From: Archaeoglobus sp. JdFR-37
GTDB taxonomy: Archaea > Halobacteriota > Archaeoglobi > Archaeoglobales > Archaeoglobaceae
Length of the DNA stretch: 64,000 nt
Assembly: GCA_002010215.1 (NCBI GenBank)
Contig: MTMY01000007.1
Span: 1-64,000 of the forward strand
Direction: 5' to 3'
Every line of letters starts with the position of its first letter. Positions within the stretch are counted from its first letter, which is position 1. Under the pieces are notes generated by a model that was not told the origin of the DNA, ran no database searches, and worked only from the letters and a program-made list of their open reading frames with translations. A program made the position numbers and the translations under genes. Below, in pieces: positions 1 through 7,591 of the stretch.

Positions 1-108
1 GAGTTTTTCAAGAACAGACTTATCCATCTCGTTATTTCTGTCAATCTCTCCCGCCTTCGCCGCCACAAACTCCGCAACTTCTTTAACAGCCTCTTCAAAT
101 GCAGCCAT
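1..108 (-). CDS. Partial N-terminus, possible acyl-CoA dehydrogenase
   Basis: Only the first 36 codons are inside the window, and the gene runs off the left edge. The visible residues start MAAFEEAVKEVAEFV and continue with a KAGEIDRNNE stretch. This resembles the alpha-helical N-terminal domain of acyl-CoA dehydrogenases, where an A(A)EIDR motif is common; such enzymes carry out the first oxidation of beta-oxidation with FAD. Behind the ATG is an AT-rich stretch with a TATA-like element, divergent from the flavoprotein at 282. The match rests on one short segment, so the family call is tentative. Confidence 0.45.
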   Translation of the reverse strand, partial: MAAFEEAVKEVAEFVAAKAGEIDRNNEMDKSVLEKL

Positions 109-122
109 GATTTTTAAAACAA

Positions 123-169
123 TTTTTTGGTATAATATTCTTTCGACAGGGTGTAATCTTTTTTGGTAT
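123..169. repeat. Pair of 11-bp direct repeats in a divergent promoter region
   Basis: The sequence TTTTTTGGTAT occurs at 123-133 and again, identical, at 159-169, start to start 36 bp apart. Both lie in the 173-bp region between the minus-strand gene ending its 5' side at 108 and the plus-strand flavoprotein at 282. Direct repeats in a divergent promoter could be regulator binding sites. No regulator can be named from sequence alone. Confidence 0.4.
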
Positions 170-241
170 CAGGACGATCTGTCCGGAGTTATCCAAGGGT
201 ATAAGGGGTTATGGACAATCAAACAGCATGTAAATAGCAGA

Positions 242-260
242 TTTAAATAAGTTTTATATA
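242..260 (+). promoter_or_regulatory. TATA-like promoter of the flavoprotein gene
   Basis: The AT-rich TTTAAATA (242-249) and TTTTATATA (252-260) elements lie 22-40 nt upstream of the ATG at 282, the usual distance of an archaeal TATA box from a start with no leader or a very short one. A purine-rich GAGGGGAAG at 262-270 could also serve as a ribosome binding site. Confidence 0.5.
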
Positions 261-281
261 AGAGGGGAAGGATTGCCATAC

Positions 282-1058
282 ATGAAACTACTTGCAATTG
301 TAGGCACAGAAAGAAAAATCGGAAACAGCATTCTTGCAGCAAAATACATCTCCAAGCAGCTCGGTTCTGATCTGGAAATTCTCAGACTGACAAAAATGGA
401 CATTCAGCCCTGCAAGGCCTGCTATGCCTGTCTTTTTGGAGAGGAATGCAAGATAGAGGACGATGTGAACGACATTCTAAAGAAAATCGATGAAAGTGAT
501 GCAATTCTAATAGCCTCACCGGTATATATTTTGGACGCAACATCAAAAATCAAGGCTCTCATGGATAGGGGATTCATGGTTCTGCCATATCTGGAATCGT
601 ATTCTAAAAAATCCTGCATCATTCTGACCTTCCACGGCTTCAAGGACATGGTAGGATGGGCATCAGCAACTCACCTCACCCTTGCAAGGTTCTTTGGGTT
701 CAATGTCCTTGCCAATCTCGAGGTTAACGCTGCCCTGCCAGCGGAAATCTTTGTGAAGGAGGAGAATCTTAAGAAGCTGGACCTCGCTGCAAGACTTCTG
801 AAGGAAGGTGGAAGGCATAGAGAGCCGGATCAGTGCCCGGTATGCTTCGGCACCATTTTCAGGATTGAGAATGGCAATCTGGTTTGCCCGGTATGTAATT
901 CAACGCTTGACTTCCAGCTCAACGTCATTGAAGCCAGCAACAGGTTCACTGCCGAGTGGTTCGTCAAGCACTTCGGAGAGGAGCTCAGAGGCCTCAAGGA
1001 GAAGTTTATTGCTGAAAGGGAGAAGCTGATGGAGGCTGCGAAGATAGTTGAGAGTTAA
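282..1058 (+). CDS. Iron-sulfur flavoprotein (Isf family) with C-terminal zinc ribbon
   Basis: The protein has 258 residues. Its N-terminal flavodoxin-like fold carries cysteines at about residues 44, 47, 50 and 56 (CKACYAC followed by EEC). This CX2CX2CX5C spacing is the compact motif that binds the [4Fe-4S] cluster next to FMN in archaeal Isf proteins, which pass electrons from ferredoxin to acceptors such as O2 or peroxide. Residues roughly 185-210 add two CPVC knuckles, a rubredoxin- or zinc-ribbon-like module that the basic family does not need. I chose the ATG at 282 over a TTG at 273 because promoter and purine-rich site spacing fit it better. The family is fairly sure; the physiological acceptor is unknown. 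Confidence 0.8.
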   Translation: MKLLAIVGTERKIGNSILAAKYISKQLGSDLEILRLTKMDIQPCKACYACLFGEECKIEDDVNDILKKIDESDAILIASPVYILDATSKIKALMDRGFMVLPYLESYSKKSCIILTFHGFKDMVGWASATHLTLARFFGFNVLANLEVNAALPAEIFVKEENLKKLDLAARLLKEGGRHREPDQCPVCFGTIFRIENGNLVCPVCNSTLDFQLNVIEASNRFTAEWFVKHFGEELRGLKEKFIAEREKLMEAAKIVES

Positions 1059-1113
1059 CTTTGCAATATTATTTCCTATTTATCGACCTCAAGAATATTA
1101 GATTCATTTTTTT

Positions 1114-1144
1114 GCCCACCCACCTAGCTCCTCCTCCATCCCTG
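1114..1144 (-). repeat. G-rich dispersed element, copy A
   Basis: Read on the minus strand this intergenic stretch is GGGATGG, then AGGAGGAGCTAGG, then TGGGTGGGC. It aligns with four other intergenic copies in the window, at 30961, 44291, 46487 and 47828. The shared pattern is approximately GGGACGGAAGAGG followed by GGCTAGGTGGGCGGG. It lies 56 bp past the flavoprotein stop. Its function is unknown; the G runs could form a quadruplex. Confidence 0.5.
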
Positions 1145-1318
1145 AACCTCATTTGGATTGAGTTGATGAATTCAGAATTGAATTGAGCAGATTTCAAATT
1201 TTTGCTCTCTTTGATTTCTTTTGGTACAACGTCACCCGTTATATCTCCAACCAATAAGTTTAAATAGTATGAAAAGTATGATTTGAGTGATTTGAATGAA
1301 TTGTTTGAGGTGTCAGAA

Positions 1319-1567
1319 ATGGAACTCGAGAAGGGTAAATATGTATTCGGAATCGTGAAAGTGGGGGAGAGGGGACAAATAGTCATACCAAAGGAAGCTA
1401 GGGAAAAATTCGACATAAAGCCGGGAGATAGCCTGCTAGTTCTAGGAGATGAAAATAAAGGAGGTATAGCACTTGTTAAAGCTGATCTGATGAAGAGTTT
1501 CGCCTTGAAAATACTGGAAGGTTTAGGACACATAAAAGAGACATTCAAAGAGGGTCAAGGAGAGTAA
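1319..1567 (+). CDS. AbrB/SpoVT-type DNA-binding protein
   Basis: The 82-residue protein contains VGERGQIVIPKEAREKFDI, the core of the swapped-hairpin AbrB fold found in MazE/VapB-type antitoxins and archaeal transcription regulators, followed by PGDSLLVLGDE and a helical tail. The ATG at 1319 is preceded by GAGGTG at 1307-1312, so I prefer it to the in-frame TTG at 1283. A TATA-like GTTTAAATA lies at 1258-1266. No toxin gene is next to it, so it is more likely a stand-alone regulator than an antitoxin. Its target is unknown. Confidence 0.75.
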   Translation: MELEKGKYVFGIVKVGERGQIVIPKEAREKFDIKPGDSLLVLGDENKGGIALVKADLMKSFALKILEGLGHIKETFKEGQGE

Positions 1568-1612
1568 GATAGGAGAATAATAATATGTCTAAATGATAAA
1601 AAATTCCAAAGG

Positions 1613-2011
1613 CTATAGTGATTCAGGGTCATATCCCAGTACGGCAGTCCACCACCATCTGGCCATATCAGCCAAATCCTTACTGAAAACACCGCTCAGC
1701 CTGTATTCTCCATTCTTTATGGTTATCATACCGGCTCCCAGCAACTTGTTCCTCATGGAGTAAAAGGAGGAACGAACCATATCCAGTTCTTCCATAACCT
1801 TTTCCCATTCATCAACTCTAAGCGGCTTTCCGCTTTTTTGCCTTTCCTCAACGATGCTGATGAACTTTACGGCTTTCATTGCCACATCTTCTTTCCTGAA
1901 TAGTCTCCTCATAAGCTCAAGGAAAGGGTTCTTTGACTGGGAAATTCTGGCGTTTGCGGCGCTTCTGACAATAATGGATGTGGCAGTCCTCGGAGCCTCG
2001 CTTACCTTCAT
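1613..2011 (-). CDS. Hypothetical protein, probable winged-helix fold
   Basis: I do not recognise a family for this 132-residue protein. The first 35 residues are basic and serine-rich. The central part (about 75-110) reads like a helix-turn-helix followed by a wing: [18 protein letters not shown], then [14 protein letters not shown] tryptophan cluster (RWWWTAV) lies near the C-terminus. The coding frame is clean. It is transcribed towards the AbrB-type gene, with its 5' end facing the BtpA gene. A DNA-binding role is inferred only from the predicted layout. Confidence 0.6.
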   Translation of the reverse strand: MKVSEAPRTATSIIVRSAANARISQSKNPFLELMRRLFRKEDVAMKAVKFISIVEERQKSGKPLRVDEWEKVMEELDMVRSSFYSMRNKLLGAGMITIKNGEYRLSGVFSKDLADMARWWWTAVLGYDPESL

Positions 2012-2120
2012 ATTACAACATTTGTGAGATGAAGGATAAAAATGTTTTTACCTCATAGAAGAGGCCGAAATTAAAGCGGAATCCGAAAGAATTTCAAATA
2101 CTAGGGTTTATGAAAAAACT

Positions 2121-2861
2121 ATGAAACCAGTTATAGGTGTCATCCACCTCAAACCTCTTCCAGGAGCCCCCATGCACGGAGACTTCTCTGAAGTTCTCGA
2201 CGCTGCCATGAAAGATGCTAGGGCGCTGGAAGAGGGAGGGGTTGATGCTCTGTTAATTGAGAATTTTGGAGACATGCCTTTTCTCAAAACTGCTCCACCT
2301 GAAACCATTGCCTGCATGACTGCTATTGCGAAAGAAATTGCCAGAGAAACCTCCCTCCCTTTCGGCATAAATGTCCTGAGAAATGATGCCGTTGCAGCCC
2401 TTGCTATTGCAAAAGCTGTGAATGCAGACTTTGTCAGAGTCAATCAGCTCATATTCCCATCTTTCATGCCTGAAGGGTTCATGGATGTTGATGTTGGCCA
2501 AATTCTCAGATATAAGAGGCAGATAGGCTGCAGAGCCATGATTTTTGCAGATGTCAGCGTGAAGCATTCCGTTCAACTCGCAACTCTCCAGCACTTCGCC
2601 GAGAACTTCGAAAGGAGCTTGGCGGATGCAGTCATAATAACCGGCTCATCAACCGGCTCTGCTCCCGATATTGGGGTTGTATCTCAAGCGAAAAAGCTTT
2701 TCAAAGTCCCAGTGCTTGTTGGAAGCGGCGTCAACGCTGAAAACGTTTCAGAATTCATGAGGCTGTGCGATGGCATAATAGTGGGGACTTATTTCAAAAA
2801 ATCTGGAAGAGTTGAGGTTGATAGGGTCAGAAATCTCATCAGGATTGCAAAAGGTTTTTAA
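2121..2861 (+). CDS. BtpA family protein (TIM-barrel)
   Basis: The 246-residue protein begins MKPVIGVIHLKPLPGAP, the typical start of BtpA/SgcQ proteins, and carries PFGINVLRNDAVAALAIA and DAVIITGSSTGSAPD as in that family. Cyanobacterial BtpA affects photosystem I stability, but archaeal members occur without photosynthesis and their function is unsettled; the barrel resembles phosphate-binding metabolic enzymes. The GSGVNAENV segment near the C-terminus looks like a phosphate-binding loop. Its stop is 24 bp before feoB, but feoB appears to have its own promoter across that gap. Confidence 0.8.
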   Translation: MKPVIGVIHLKPLPGAPMHGDFSEVLDAAMKDARALEEGGVDALLIENFGDMPFLKTAPPETIACMTAIAKEIARETSLPFGINVLRNDAVAALAIAKAVNADFVRVNQLIFPSFMPEGFMDVDVGQILRYKRQIGCRAMIFADVSVKHSVQLATLQHFAENFERSLADAVIITGSSTGSAPDIGVVSQAKKLFKVPVLVGSGVNAENVSEFMRLCDGIIVGTYFKKSGRVEVDRVRNLIRIAKGF

Positions 2862-2884
2862 ACATTTTTAGGTCAGTCTAAAAA
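2854..2884 (+). promoter_or_regulatory. feoB promoter with DtxR-like operator
   Basis: A TATA-like TTTTTAAAC (from 2855) overlaps the btpA stop. Immediately after it, 2865-2884 reads TTTTTAGGTCAGTCTAAAAA, a palindrome with 7-bp arms (TTTTTAG and CTAAAAA) and a 6-bp centre. The part TTAGGTCAGTCTAA matches the known DtxR/IdeR box TWAGGTWAGSCTWA at 12 of 14 positions. The predicted transcription start (about 2884-2886) lies at its right edge, so a metal-bound repressor here would block feoB transcription. The palindrome is seen directly; the regulator is inferred. Confidence 0.7.
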
Positions 2885-2885
2885 T

Positions 2886-4898
2886 GTGAAATGCCACTCA
2901 TGCTGTGCAGAGAAAATGGATGTAACTGGTGTTAAACACAGAGTACTGCTGGTTGGCAGTCCAAATGTCGGGAAAAGCATGATATTCTTCCATCTCACAG
3001 GGAAATATGCCACAGTATCAAATTATCCCGGTACAACCGTTGAAATTGCTAGGGGAAAAATCCCAGAGCTTGATGCTGAGGTCATCGACACTCCGGGCAT
3101 GTATTCTCTCATGTCCATAACCGAAGAAGAGAGGGTTGCCAAAAAAATGCTTTTTGAGGGAGATGCTGTCATTGTTCATGTTGTGGATGCAAAGAACATC
3201 GACAGAATGCTCCCCTTCACCCTACAGCTAATTGATGCAGGGTTCAACGTCATTCTCGTCCTGAATGCCATGGATGAGGCTGAAAGGGCAGGTCTGGTTA
3301 TAGACATCGAAAAGCTCAGAAAAAGGCTGGGGATACCAGTAATTCCCACAATTGCCATCAAAAAGAAGGGAATAAGGGAGCTGAAGGAAGAGCTTACAAA
3401 GACCTTGAAAGAACCGAAGTCATCAGAAACGAATGCACCAACGGATGCATCGAATCTGCCAGTTACACCAGAGGGTGAAGAACATGGAAAATGGATTCTG
3501 AACTCCAGTCTGGAAAAGAGCATTCAGAGAATATCGTCGGTTCTTTCAGGAGAGCATTCTGTGAGCAAAAGGGTATTGGCGTTGCTTCTGCTTGCGGGCG
3601 ATCCAGATGTGGAAAGCATGCTGGAACCCCATGAGCTGGATATGGCCAAAAAAGAGCTTGAAGAGTTAAGGGTAAGATATGGCCAGTCTCCAGCTTACCG
3701 CATCGCCATGGAATACGAAAAACTTGCCGAGAAAATACTGGAAGGCATCGTATCTCAGCGTGAAGTCAGAAGGAACATCGCTGACAGGCTTGGAGAACTC
3801 ACGTTAAACCCTATCTTCGCAATTCCCATGTCTCTGCTGACTCTCTACGCCCTCTACCTCTTTGCCGGAGTGATTGGAGCTCAAATTCTTGTGGACGCCA
3901 TAGAAGGATGGTTTGAGCAAAACATCAATACAGCCCTCAACGCTTGGCTGGAAGCAAACGTTCCAAATTACTGGCTGAGAGAACTTGTGGGAGGGGATTA
4001 CGGAATCATAACCCTCGCCTTCAGATATGCCATTGCTATTGTCCTTCCCGTGGTTACTTCATTCTTCTTGATCTTCTCCATCATTGAGGATTCTGGATAT
4101 CTACCTCGGATGGCCTTTCTGCTGGATGGACTCTTCAAAAAAGTGGGGCTTAGCGGGAGAGCAGTAATTCCTCTGGTTCTTGGTTTTGGGTGCGGAACCA
4201 TGGCAACCATCGTTACCCGTGTCCTCGAATCCAGAAGGGAAAGGATGATTGCAACCCTTATGCTTGCTGTAGCCATCCCATGCTCAGCCCAGCTTGGTGT
4301 GATAATGGCAATAGCTCCTGATTTCAGAGCCATTATGCTCTGGGCTTTCTTTGTTTTTGGTGTCCTTCTAACCGTGGGCTTTCTTGCCTCGCAATTCATG
4401 CCGGGAGAAAAGCCGGTGTTTTTTATGGAAATTCCTCCCCTTAGAATGCCCTCAGCAAGGAATGTATTCATGAAAACCTTTACCAGACTCGAATGGTATT
4501 TCAAGGAAGTTTTGCCTATATTCGTAATTGCCAGCATCCTCATCTGGGTTGGTAGAATCACCGGGATTTTCCAGCTCCTTATATCAGTACTGAGTGTTCC
4601 GGCAATGGCAATTGGTCTGCCGGCAGAGTCAGCAGTGGTCTTCCTTTACGGATTCTTCAGGAGGGATTACGGAGCTGCAGGGCTATATGACATTGTGGGG
4701 CAGGGAATCATGGACTACAGACAAATTGTGGTAGCCATGATTAGTCTTACGCTATTCGTTCCTTGCGTGGCCCAGTTTGGGGTTATGATCAGGGAGAGGG
4801 GCATCCCCTTTGCAGTTTTGACCTTCACAATCTCAGCTCTGGTGGCATTCGGCGTAGGTTATTTAGCCAGCATAATCCTTTCAGCAATGGGGGTATAA
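2886..4898 (+). CDS. feoB: Ferrous iron transporter FeoB
   Basis: The 670-residue FeoB moves Fe2+ across the cytoplasmic membrane. The N-terminal G domain shows GSPNVGKS (G1), DTPGMYS (G3) and NAMDEAE (G4). The C-terminal half holds the membrane region with the repeated gate motifs IPCSAQLGVI and VPCVAQFGVM, and FFRRDYGAAGLYD. The predicted start is GTG at 2886, apparently leaderless; the first residues MKCHSCCAEK add a cysteine-rich tip. A short acidic linker near residue 180-200 separates the G domain from the membrane part. The neighbouring DtxR-FeoA gene follows after two bases, so iron uptake and its sensor are cotranscribed. Confidence 0.95.
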   Translation: MKCHSCCAEKMDVTGVKHRVLLVGSPNVGKSMIFFHLTGKYATVSNYPGTTVEIARGKIPELDAEVIDTPGMYSLMSITEEERVAKKMLFEGDAVIVHVVDAKNIDRMLPFTLQLIDAGFNVILVLNAMDEAERAGLVIDIEKLRKRLGIPVIPTIAIKKKGIRELKEELTKTLKEPKSSETNAPTDASNLPVTPEGEEHGKWILNSSLEKSIQRISSVLSGEHSVSKRVLALLLLAGDPDVESMLEPHELDMAKKELEELRVRYGQSPAYRIAMEYEKLAEKILEGIVSQREVRRNIADRLGELTLNPIFAIPMSLLTLYALYLFAGVIGAQILVDAIEGWFEQNINTALNAWLEANVPNYWLRELVGGDYGIITLAFRYAIAIVLPVVTSFFLIFSIIEDSGYLPRMAFLLDGLFKKVGLSGRAVIPLVLGFGCGTMATIVTRVLESRRERMIATLMLAVAIPCSAQLGVIMAIAPDFRAIMLWAFFVFGVLLTVGFLASQFMPGEKPVFFMEIPPLRMPSARNVFMKTFTRLEWYFKEVLPIFVIASILIWVGRITGIFQLLISVLSVPAMAIGLPAESAVVFLYGFFRRDYGAAGLYDIVGQGIMDYRQIVVAMISLTLFVPCVAQFGVMIRERGIPFAVLTFTISALVAFGVGYLASIILSAMGV

Positions 4899-4900
4899 AA

Positions 4901-5560
4901 TTGAGAGAAATGAGAGAAGGAGAATTGCGAGAAGTGGGGGAAGAGAGGGAGGAGATTGAAAATTCCCTCAAAAACATCTGGATTGCGGAGTTTGAGGAAA
5001 ACAGGCATATAGGCAGAGGAGAAGTGGAAAAGTTGGATGAGTTGCTGAAAGATGGTTTTGTGGAAATTAAAGGCGACAGAATCGTGCTGACAGAGAAAGG
5101 AAAGGACATGGCAGAGAGAATAATCCGTCTCCACAGGCTTGCAGAGAGGCTTCTTCTCGACGTACTTGGAACAGCAGAGAGTTCCGTAGAGCAGAATGCA
5201 TGCAGGTTTGAGCACTTCCTGAGCAGGGAGGTGGAGGAAGCGATCTGCACACTTCTCGGCCATCCTGAAATATGTCCTCATGGGCGGCGAATTCCCAAGG
5301 GCAAGTGCTGCGAGGAGAGGGAAGAAGAGGTAAAAAGAGTGATTTACAGGCTGAGTGAGTTGAATCCCGGAGAGGAAGGGGAGATAAAGTACATAGCGGG
5401 AGATGAAAGAATTCTGAAAAAGGTTATAGCAGTAGGTTTGCTGCCCGGTAAGAAAGTGAAGGTCATTCGAGTCTTTCCCGGAGCCATCATACAAGCAGGC
5501 AACACTCAATTTGCGGTGGATGAAGAGATAGCAGAGACAATCTACGTTCTTAAAATTTGA
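4901..5560 (+). CDS. DtxR-family metal-dependent regulator fused to FeoA
   Basis: About 219 residues. The middle (roughly 70-130) is a DtxR metal-binding and dimerisation domain: RLHRLAERLLLDVLG, then CRFEHFLSREVEEAI, then LGHPEICPHGRRIPKG. The last 75 residues form an SH3-like FeoA domain (LSELNPGEEGEI to FAVDEEIAETIYV). The N-terminal winged helix looks shortened: only about 33 residues precede GFVEIKGDRIVLTEKG. Start is TTG 4901 with GGGGG 7 nt upstream, or ATG 4910. It follows feoB directly and probably both represses the operon at the palindrome at 2865 and supplies FeoA to the transporter. Confidence 0.85.
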   Translation: MREMREGELREVGEEREEIENSLKNIWIAEFEENRHIGRGEVEKLDELLKDGFVEIKGDRIVLTEKGKDMAERIIRLHRLAERLLLDVLGTAESSVEQNACRFEHFLSREVEEAICTLLGHPEICPHGRRIPKGKCCEEREEEVKRVIYRLSELNPGEEGEIKYIAGDERILKKVIAVGLLPGKKVKVIRVFPGAIIQAGNTQFAVDEEIAETIYVLKI

Positions 5561-5589
5561 AGAGTAGTGAAATGTAGAGAAATTACGAT

Positions 5590-6177
5590 ATGATGACCTT
5601 AAGAGGAAAGCACTCCACAGTTTTCGTGAAAGAGGGTGTTGCCAGAAAGGTTTTTCACCCGGAGTTCAGGTTTAATTTCTGGAAGGAAGCGAGGTTTCTG
5701 GCAGCTCTCCAGCCCTTTCATTTCGTCCCTAGGCTTTATGCCATTATTCCCGAGAAGCTAATCGTGGAAATGGAGTTTGTGGAGGGCGAAACCATAGGAG
5801 AGATCATACGAACTGGAGATGCAGACGAGATCAAATTTACAGCCCTCAGAACTGCTGAAATATGTAGAACCCTAGACATGCTCGGGATACAGAAGGAGGA
5901 GATGAACCATCCTGACAAGCATGTGATTGTGAGCTGGAGTGGTGAGAGTACAAAATGGAGTCCGGAATGTGTAAATGTGAAGCTGATTGATTTTGAAAGG
6001 TCGAAGGAGAGTGGGAAGCCATCAAACCTGACTCAGTTCATTGTATACCTCCTCAGGAAAAGGATCGTCGTTAATCGAAAGGATGAGATAATATCTCTAC
6101 TGAAATCGTACAAAGCAACCTATTCTGAGGAGGTATACCGGAAAATTATCAATCTTTTGATGGAAAGCTTTAAGTAG
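5590..6177 (+). CDS. Predicted serine/threonine protein kinase-like protein (COG2112 type)
   Basis: The 195-residue protein has features of a compact archaeal kinase-like family: RKVFHPEFRFNFWKEARFL with a possible ATP-site lysine, LIVEMEFVEGETIGEII as hinge-like segment, and VNVKLIDFERSKES in place of the metal-binding DFG region. A canonical HRD loop is not evident; NHPDKHVIV may fill that place. The coding start is one of two adjacent ATG codons at 5590 and 5593. It lies 29 bp past the DtxR-FeoA gene and may share its transcript. Substrate unknown. Confidence 0.65.
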   Translation: MMTLRGKHSTVFVKEGVARKVFHPEFRFNFWKEARFLAALQPFHFVPRLYAIIPEKLIVEMEFVEGETIGEIIRTGDADEIKFTALRTAEICRTLDMLGIQKEEMNHPDKHVIVSWSGESTKWSPECVNVKLIDFERSKESGKPSNLTQFIVYLLRKRIVVNRKDEIISLLKSYKATYSEEVYRKIINLLMESFK

Positions 6178-6220
6178 TAGGAAATAAGAGGCTGAGAAAT
6201 TAGATTTGGAGGTGGATTTA

Positions 6221-6421
6221 GTGGATTTTGAAAGTAGACCTCCCGTGGAGGTCGGAGACGTAAGAAGCGTAAAAATTGAGGCATTGGGAAGCGGCGGTGA
6301 CGGAATTGCAAGAATTGGTGGATTCGTAGTGTTTGTTCCAGGAACCAAGGTTAATGATGAAGTGACTGTAAGAATTACCAAGGTTTTGAGAAAGTACGCT
6401 TTTGCAGAAGTGGTTGAATAA
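6221..6421 (+). CDS. Small TRAM-domain protein
   Basis: The 66-residue protein is essentially one TRAM domain: [48 protein letters not shown]. Stand-alone TRAM proteins in euryarchaea bind RNA and act as RNA chaperones, in some species in cold response. I place the start at GTG 6221 because GGAGGTG (6208-6214) ends 6 nt before it; a longer form from TTG 6206 would bury this site. It ends 12 bp before the convergent minus-strand regulator gene. Confidence 0.85.
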   Translation: MDFESRPPVEVGDVRSVKIEALGSGGDGIARIGGFVVFVPGTKVNDEVTVRITKVLRKYAFAEVVE

Positions 6422-6433
6422 GTCAGGGTTTTG

Positions 6434-6733
6434 TCAGAGTTTTGAAATTATCTCGGAAATTCTGGAAATTTGTTCCTCCAGTTCTTTTATATCTTTTTTT
6501 AACTTCTTTATGTTCAGTTCGGCTCCCTCCCTCAGTACGGCGCCATACTGGGTGGGTTCGATTATTCCTGACTGCTCCAGAACTCGAAGCGAGTATCGTA
6601 CCTTGTGACGGGGCATGTTCAGAAGTTCAGCCAGCTTGAAGATTCCTATGGGTTGATTTGATTTAACTGCCTCGAGAACTTCCAAATGCCTCAGGGCTAT
6701 TTCAGCCTCCTGTTTAAGCTTCCTCAAAACCAT
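6434..6733 (-). CDS. Winged-helix transcription regulator with coiled-coil tail
   Basis: The 99-residue protein carries a helix-turn-helix in the middle (IGIFKLAELLNMPRHKVRYSLRVLEQSGII), a short wing, and a C-terminal heptad-like segment (ELNIKKLKKDIKELEEQIS) that likely dimerises. This layout is common among small archaeal regulators. It sits between the TRAM gene (convergent) and the ABC exporter genes, which lie downstream of a 96-bp gap on the same strand. Its targets are unknown. Confidence 0.7.
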   Translation of the reverse strand: MVLRKLKQEAEIALRHLEVLEAVKSNQPIGIFKLAELLNMPRHKVRYSLRVLEQSGIIEPTQYGAVLREGAELNIKKLKKDIKELEEQISRISEIISKL

Positions 6734-6829
6734 GCCTTAATGTTCATATCAAAATATTAAAATGTAACTACTCAACTTCTAACCTTTAAGCCCTCACGAC
6801 TCCTTTCTGACTCCGACATTCACATTACT

Positions 6830-7591
6830 TCACTCAACTTCTGTGCGGGAGAAAAGGAACGAGGAGAGCAGAAGAAACAAGAAGCAGCTCAGAAATATTA
6901 CTGCGATACTAAGAATTGGATTAAAAAAGGCATATCCTGTTGTGCTCCATCTCAGCGCATCAACTGAGTACGTCAGGGGATTGAGCATGGCTAGGGCCTC
7001 TACAAAACTAGGCAGCTCGCTTAACGGGAAAAGAGCACCTGACAGGAAAAAGATAGGGAAAACAAAGAAGTTCACAACTATCTGGAACCCGTGGATGTCC
7101 CGCATTACAGTTGAAATGGCAATTCCTATGGATGTGAAGGTGAGAGCTGTAAGGAAGAGCAGCACAGGGAAAAGAAGAAGATTGTTTCCAGCTGGTCTGA
7201 ATCCAATAAGCATGCTGACAGCCACCATTATCAAACCCTGCACGAAGGCTGTTGTTGCCCCTCCAAGAGCTCTGCCCAAGGCAATAGAGAATCTGCTTGC
7301 TGGAGACACCATTATTTCCCGCAAAAATCCAAACTGCCTGTCCCAGACTACTGAGACTCCTGAGAACACACCGGTGAAAAGCACCACCATTGCTGCTATG
7401 CCGGGAGATATGAAGCTCACGTAATCTATCTCAACTCCCGGAAACTCAACCCGTCTGAAACCCAGGCTGAAGAAAGCGAGAAAGAAGAAAGGCATGCCTA
7501 TGCTGCCAAAAACCCTGCTTTTAGCCCTCAGATACCTTTTCAAATCCCTCAGCCACAAGACGTAGACTGCATCAAGTTCCCCCATGCTCAT
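6830..7591 (-). CDS. ABC-2 type transporter permease
   Basis: The 253-residue integral membrane protein has about six hydrophobic segments and the ABC-2 hallmarks: an N-terminal LWLRDLKRYLRAKSRV amphipathic entry, FLREIMVSPASRFSIALGR before the central helices, and FLSGALFPLSELPS near the C-terminus. It belongs with drug or lipid exporters of the DrrB/NodJ type. Its start overlaps the end of the ATPase gene by 20 bp, so the two are translated together. Substrate cannot be read from sequence. Confidence 0.85.
   Translation of the reverse strand: MSMGELDAVYVLWLRDLKRYLRAKSRVFGSIGMPFFFLAFFSLGFRRVEFPGVEIDYVSFISPGIAAMVVLFTGVFSGVSVVWDRQFGFLREIMVSPASRFSIALGRALGGATTAFVQGLIMVAVSMLIGFRPAGNNLLLFPVLLFLTALTFTSIGIAISTVMRDIHGFQIVVNFFVFPIFFLSGALFPLSELPSFVEALAMLNPLTYSVDALRWSTTGYAFFNPILSIAVIFLSCFLFLLLSSFLFSRTEVE

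Noticed and set aside
3998-4561. Long minus-strand open frame opposite feoB
   Set aside because: It mirrors conserved membrane codons of feoB and its product has no family character. The same holds for other long antisense frames, such as 6843-7424 (+), 27994-28566 (-) and 48760-49527 (-).
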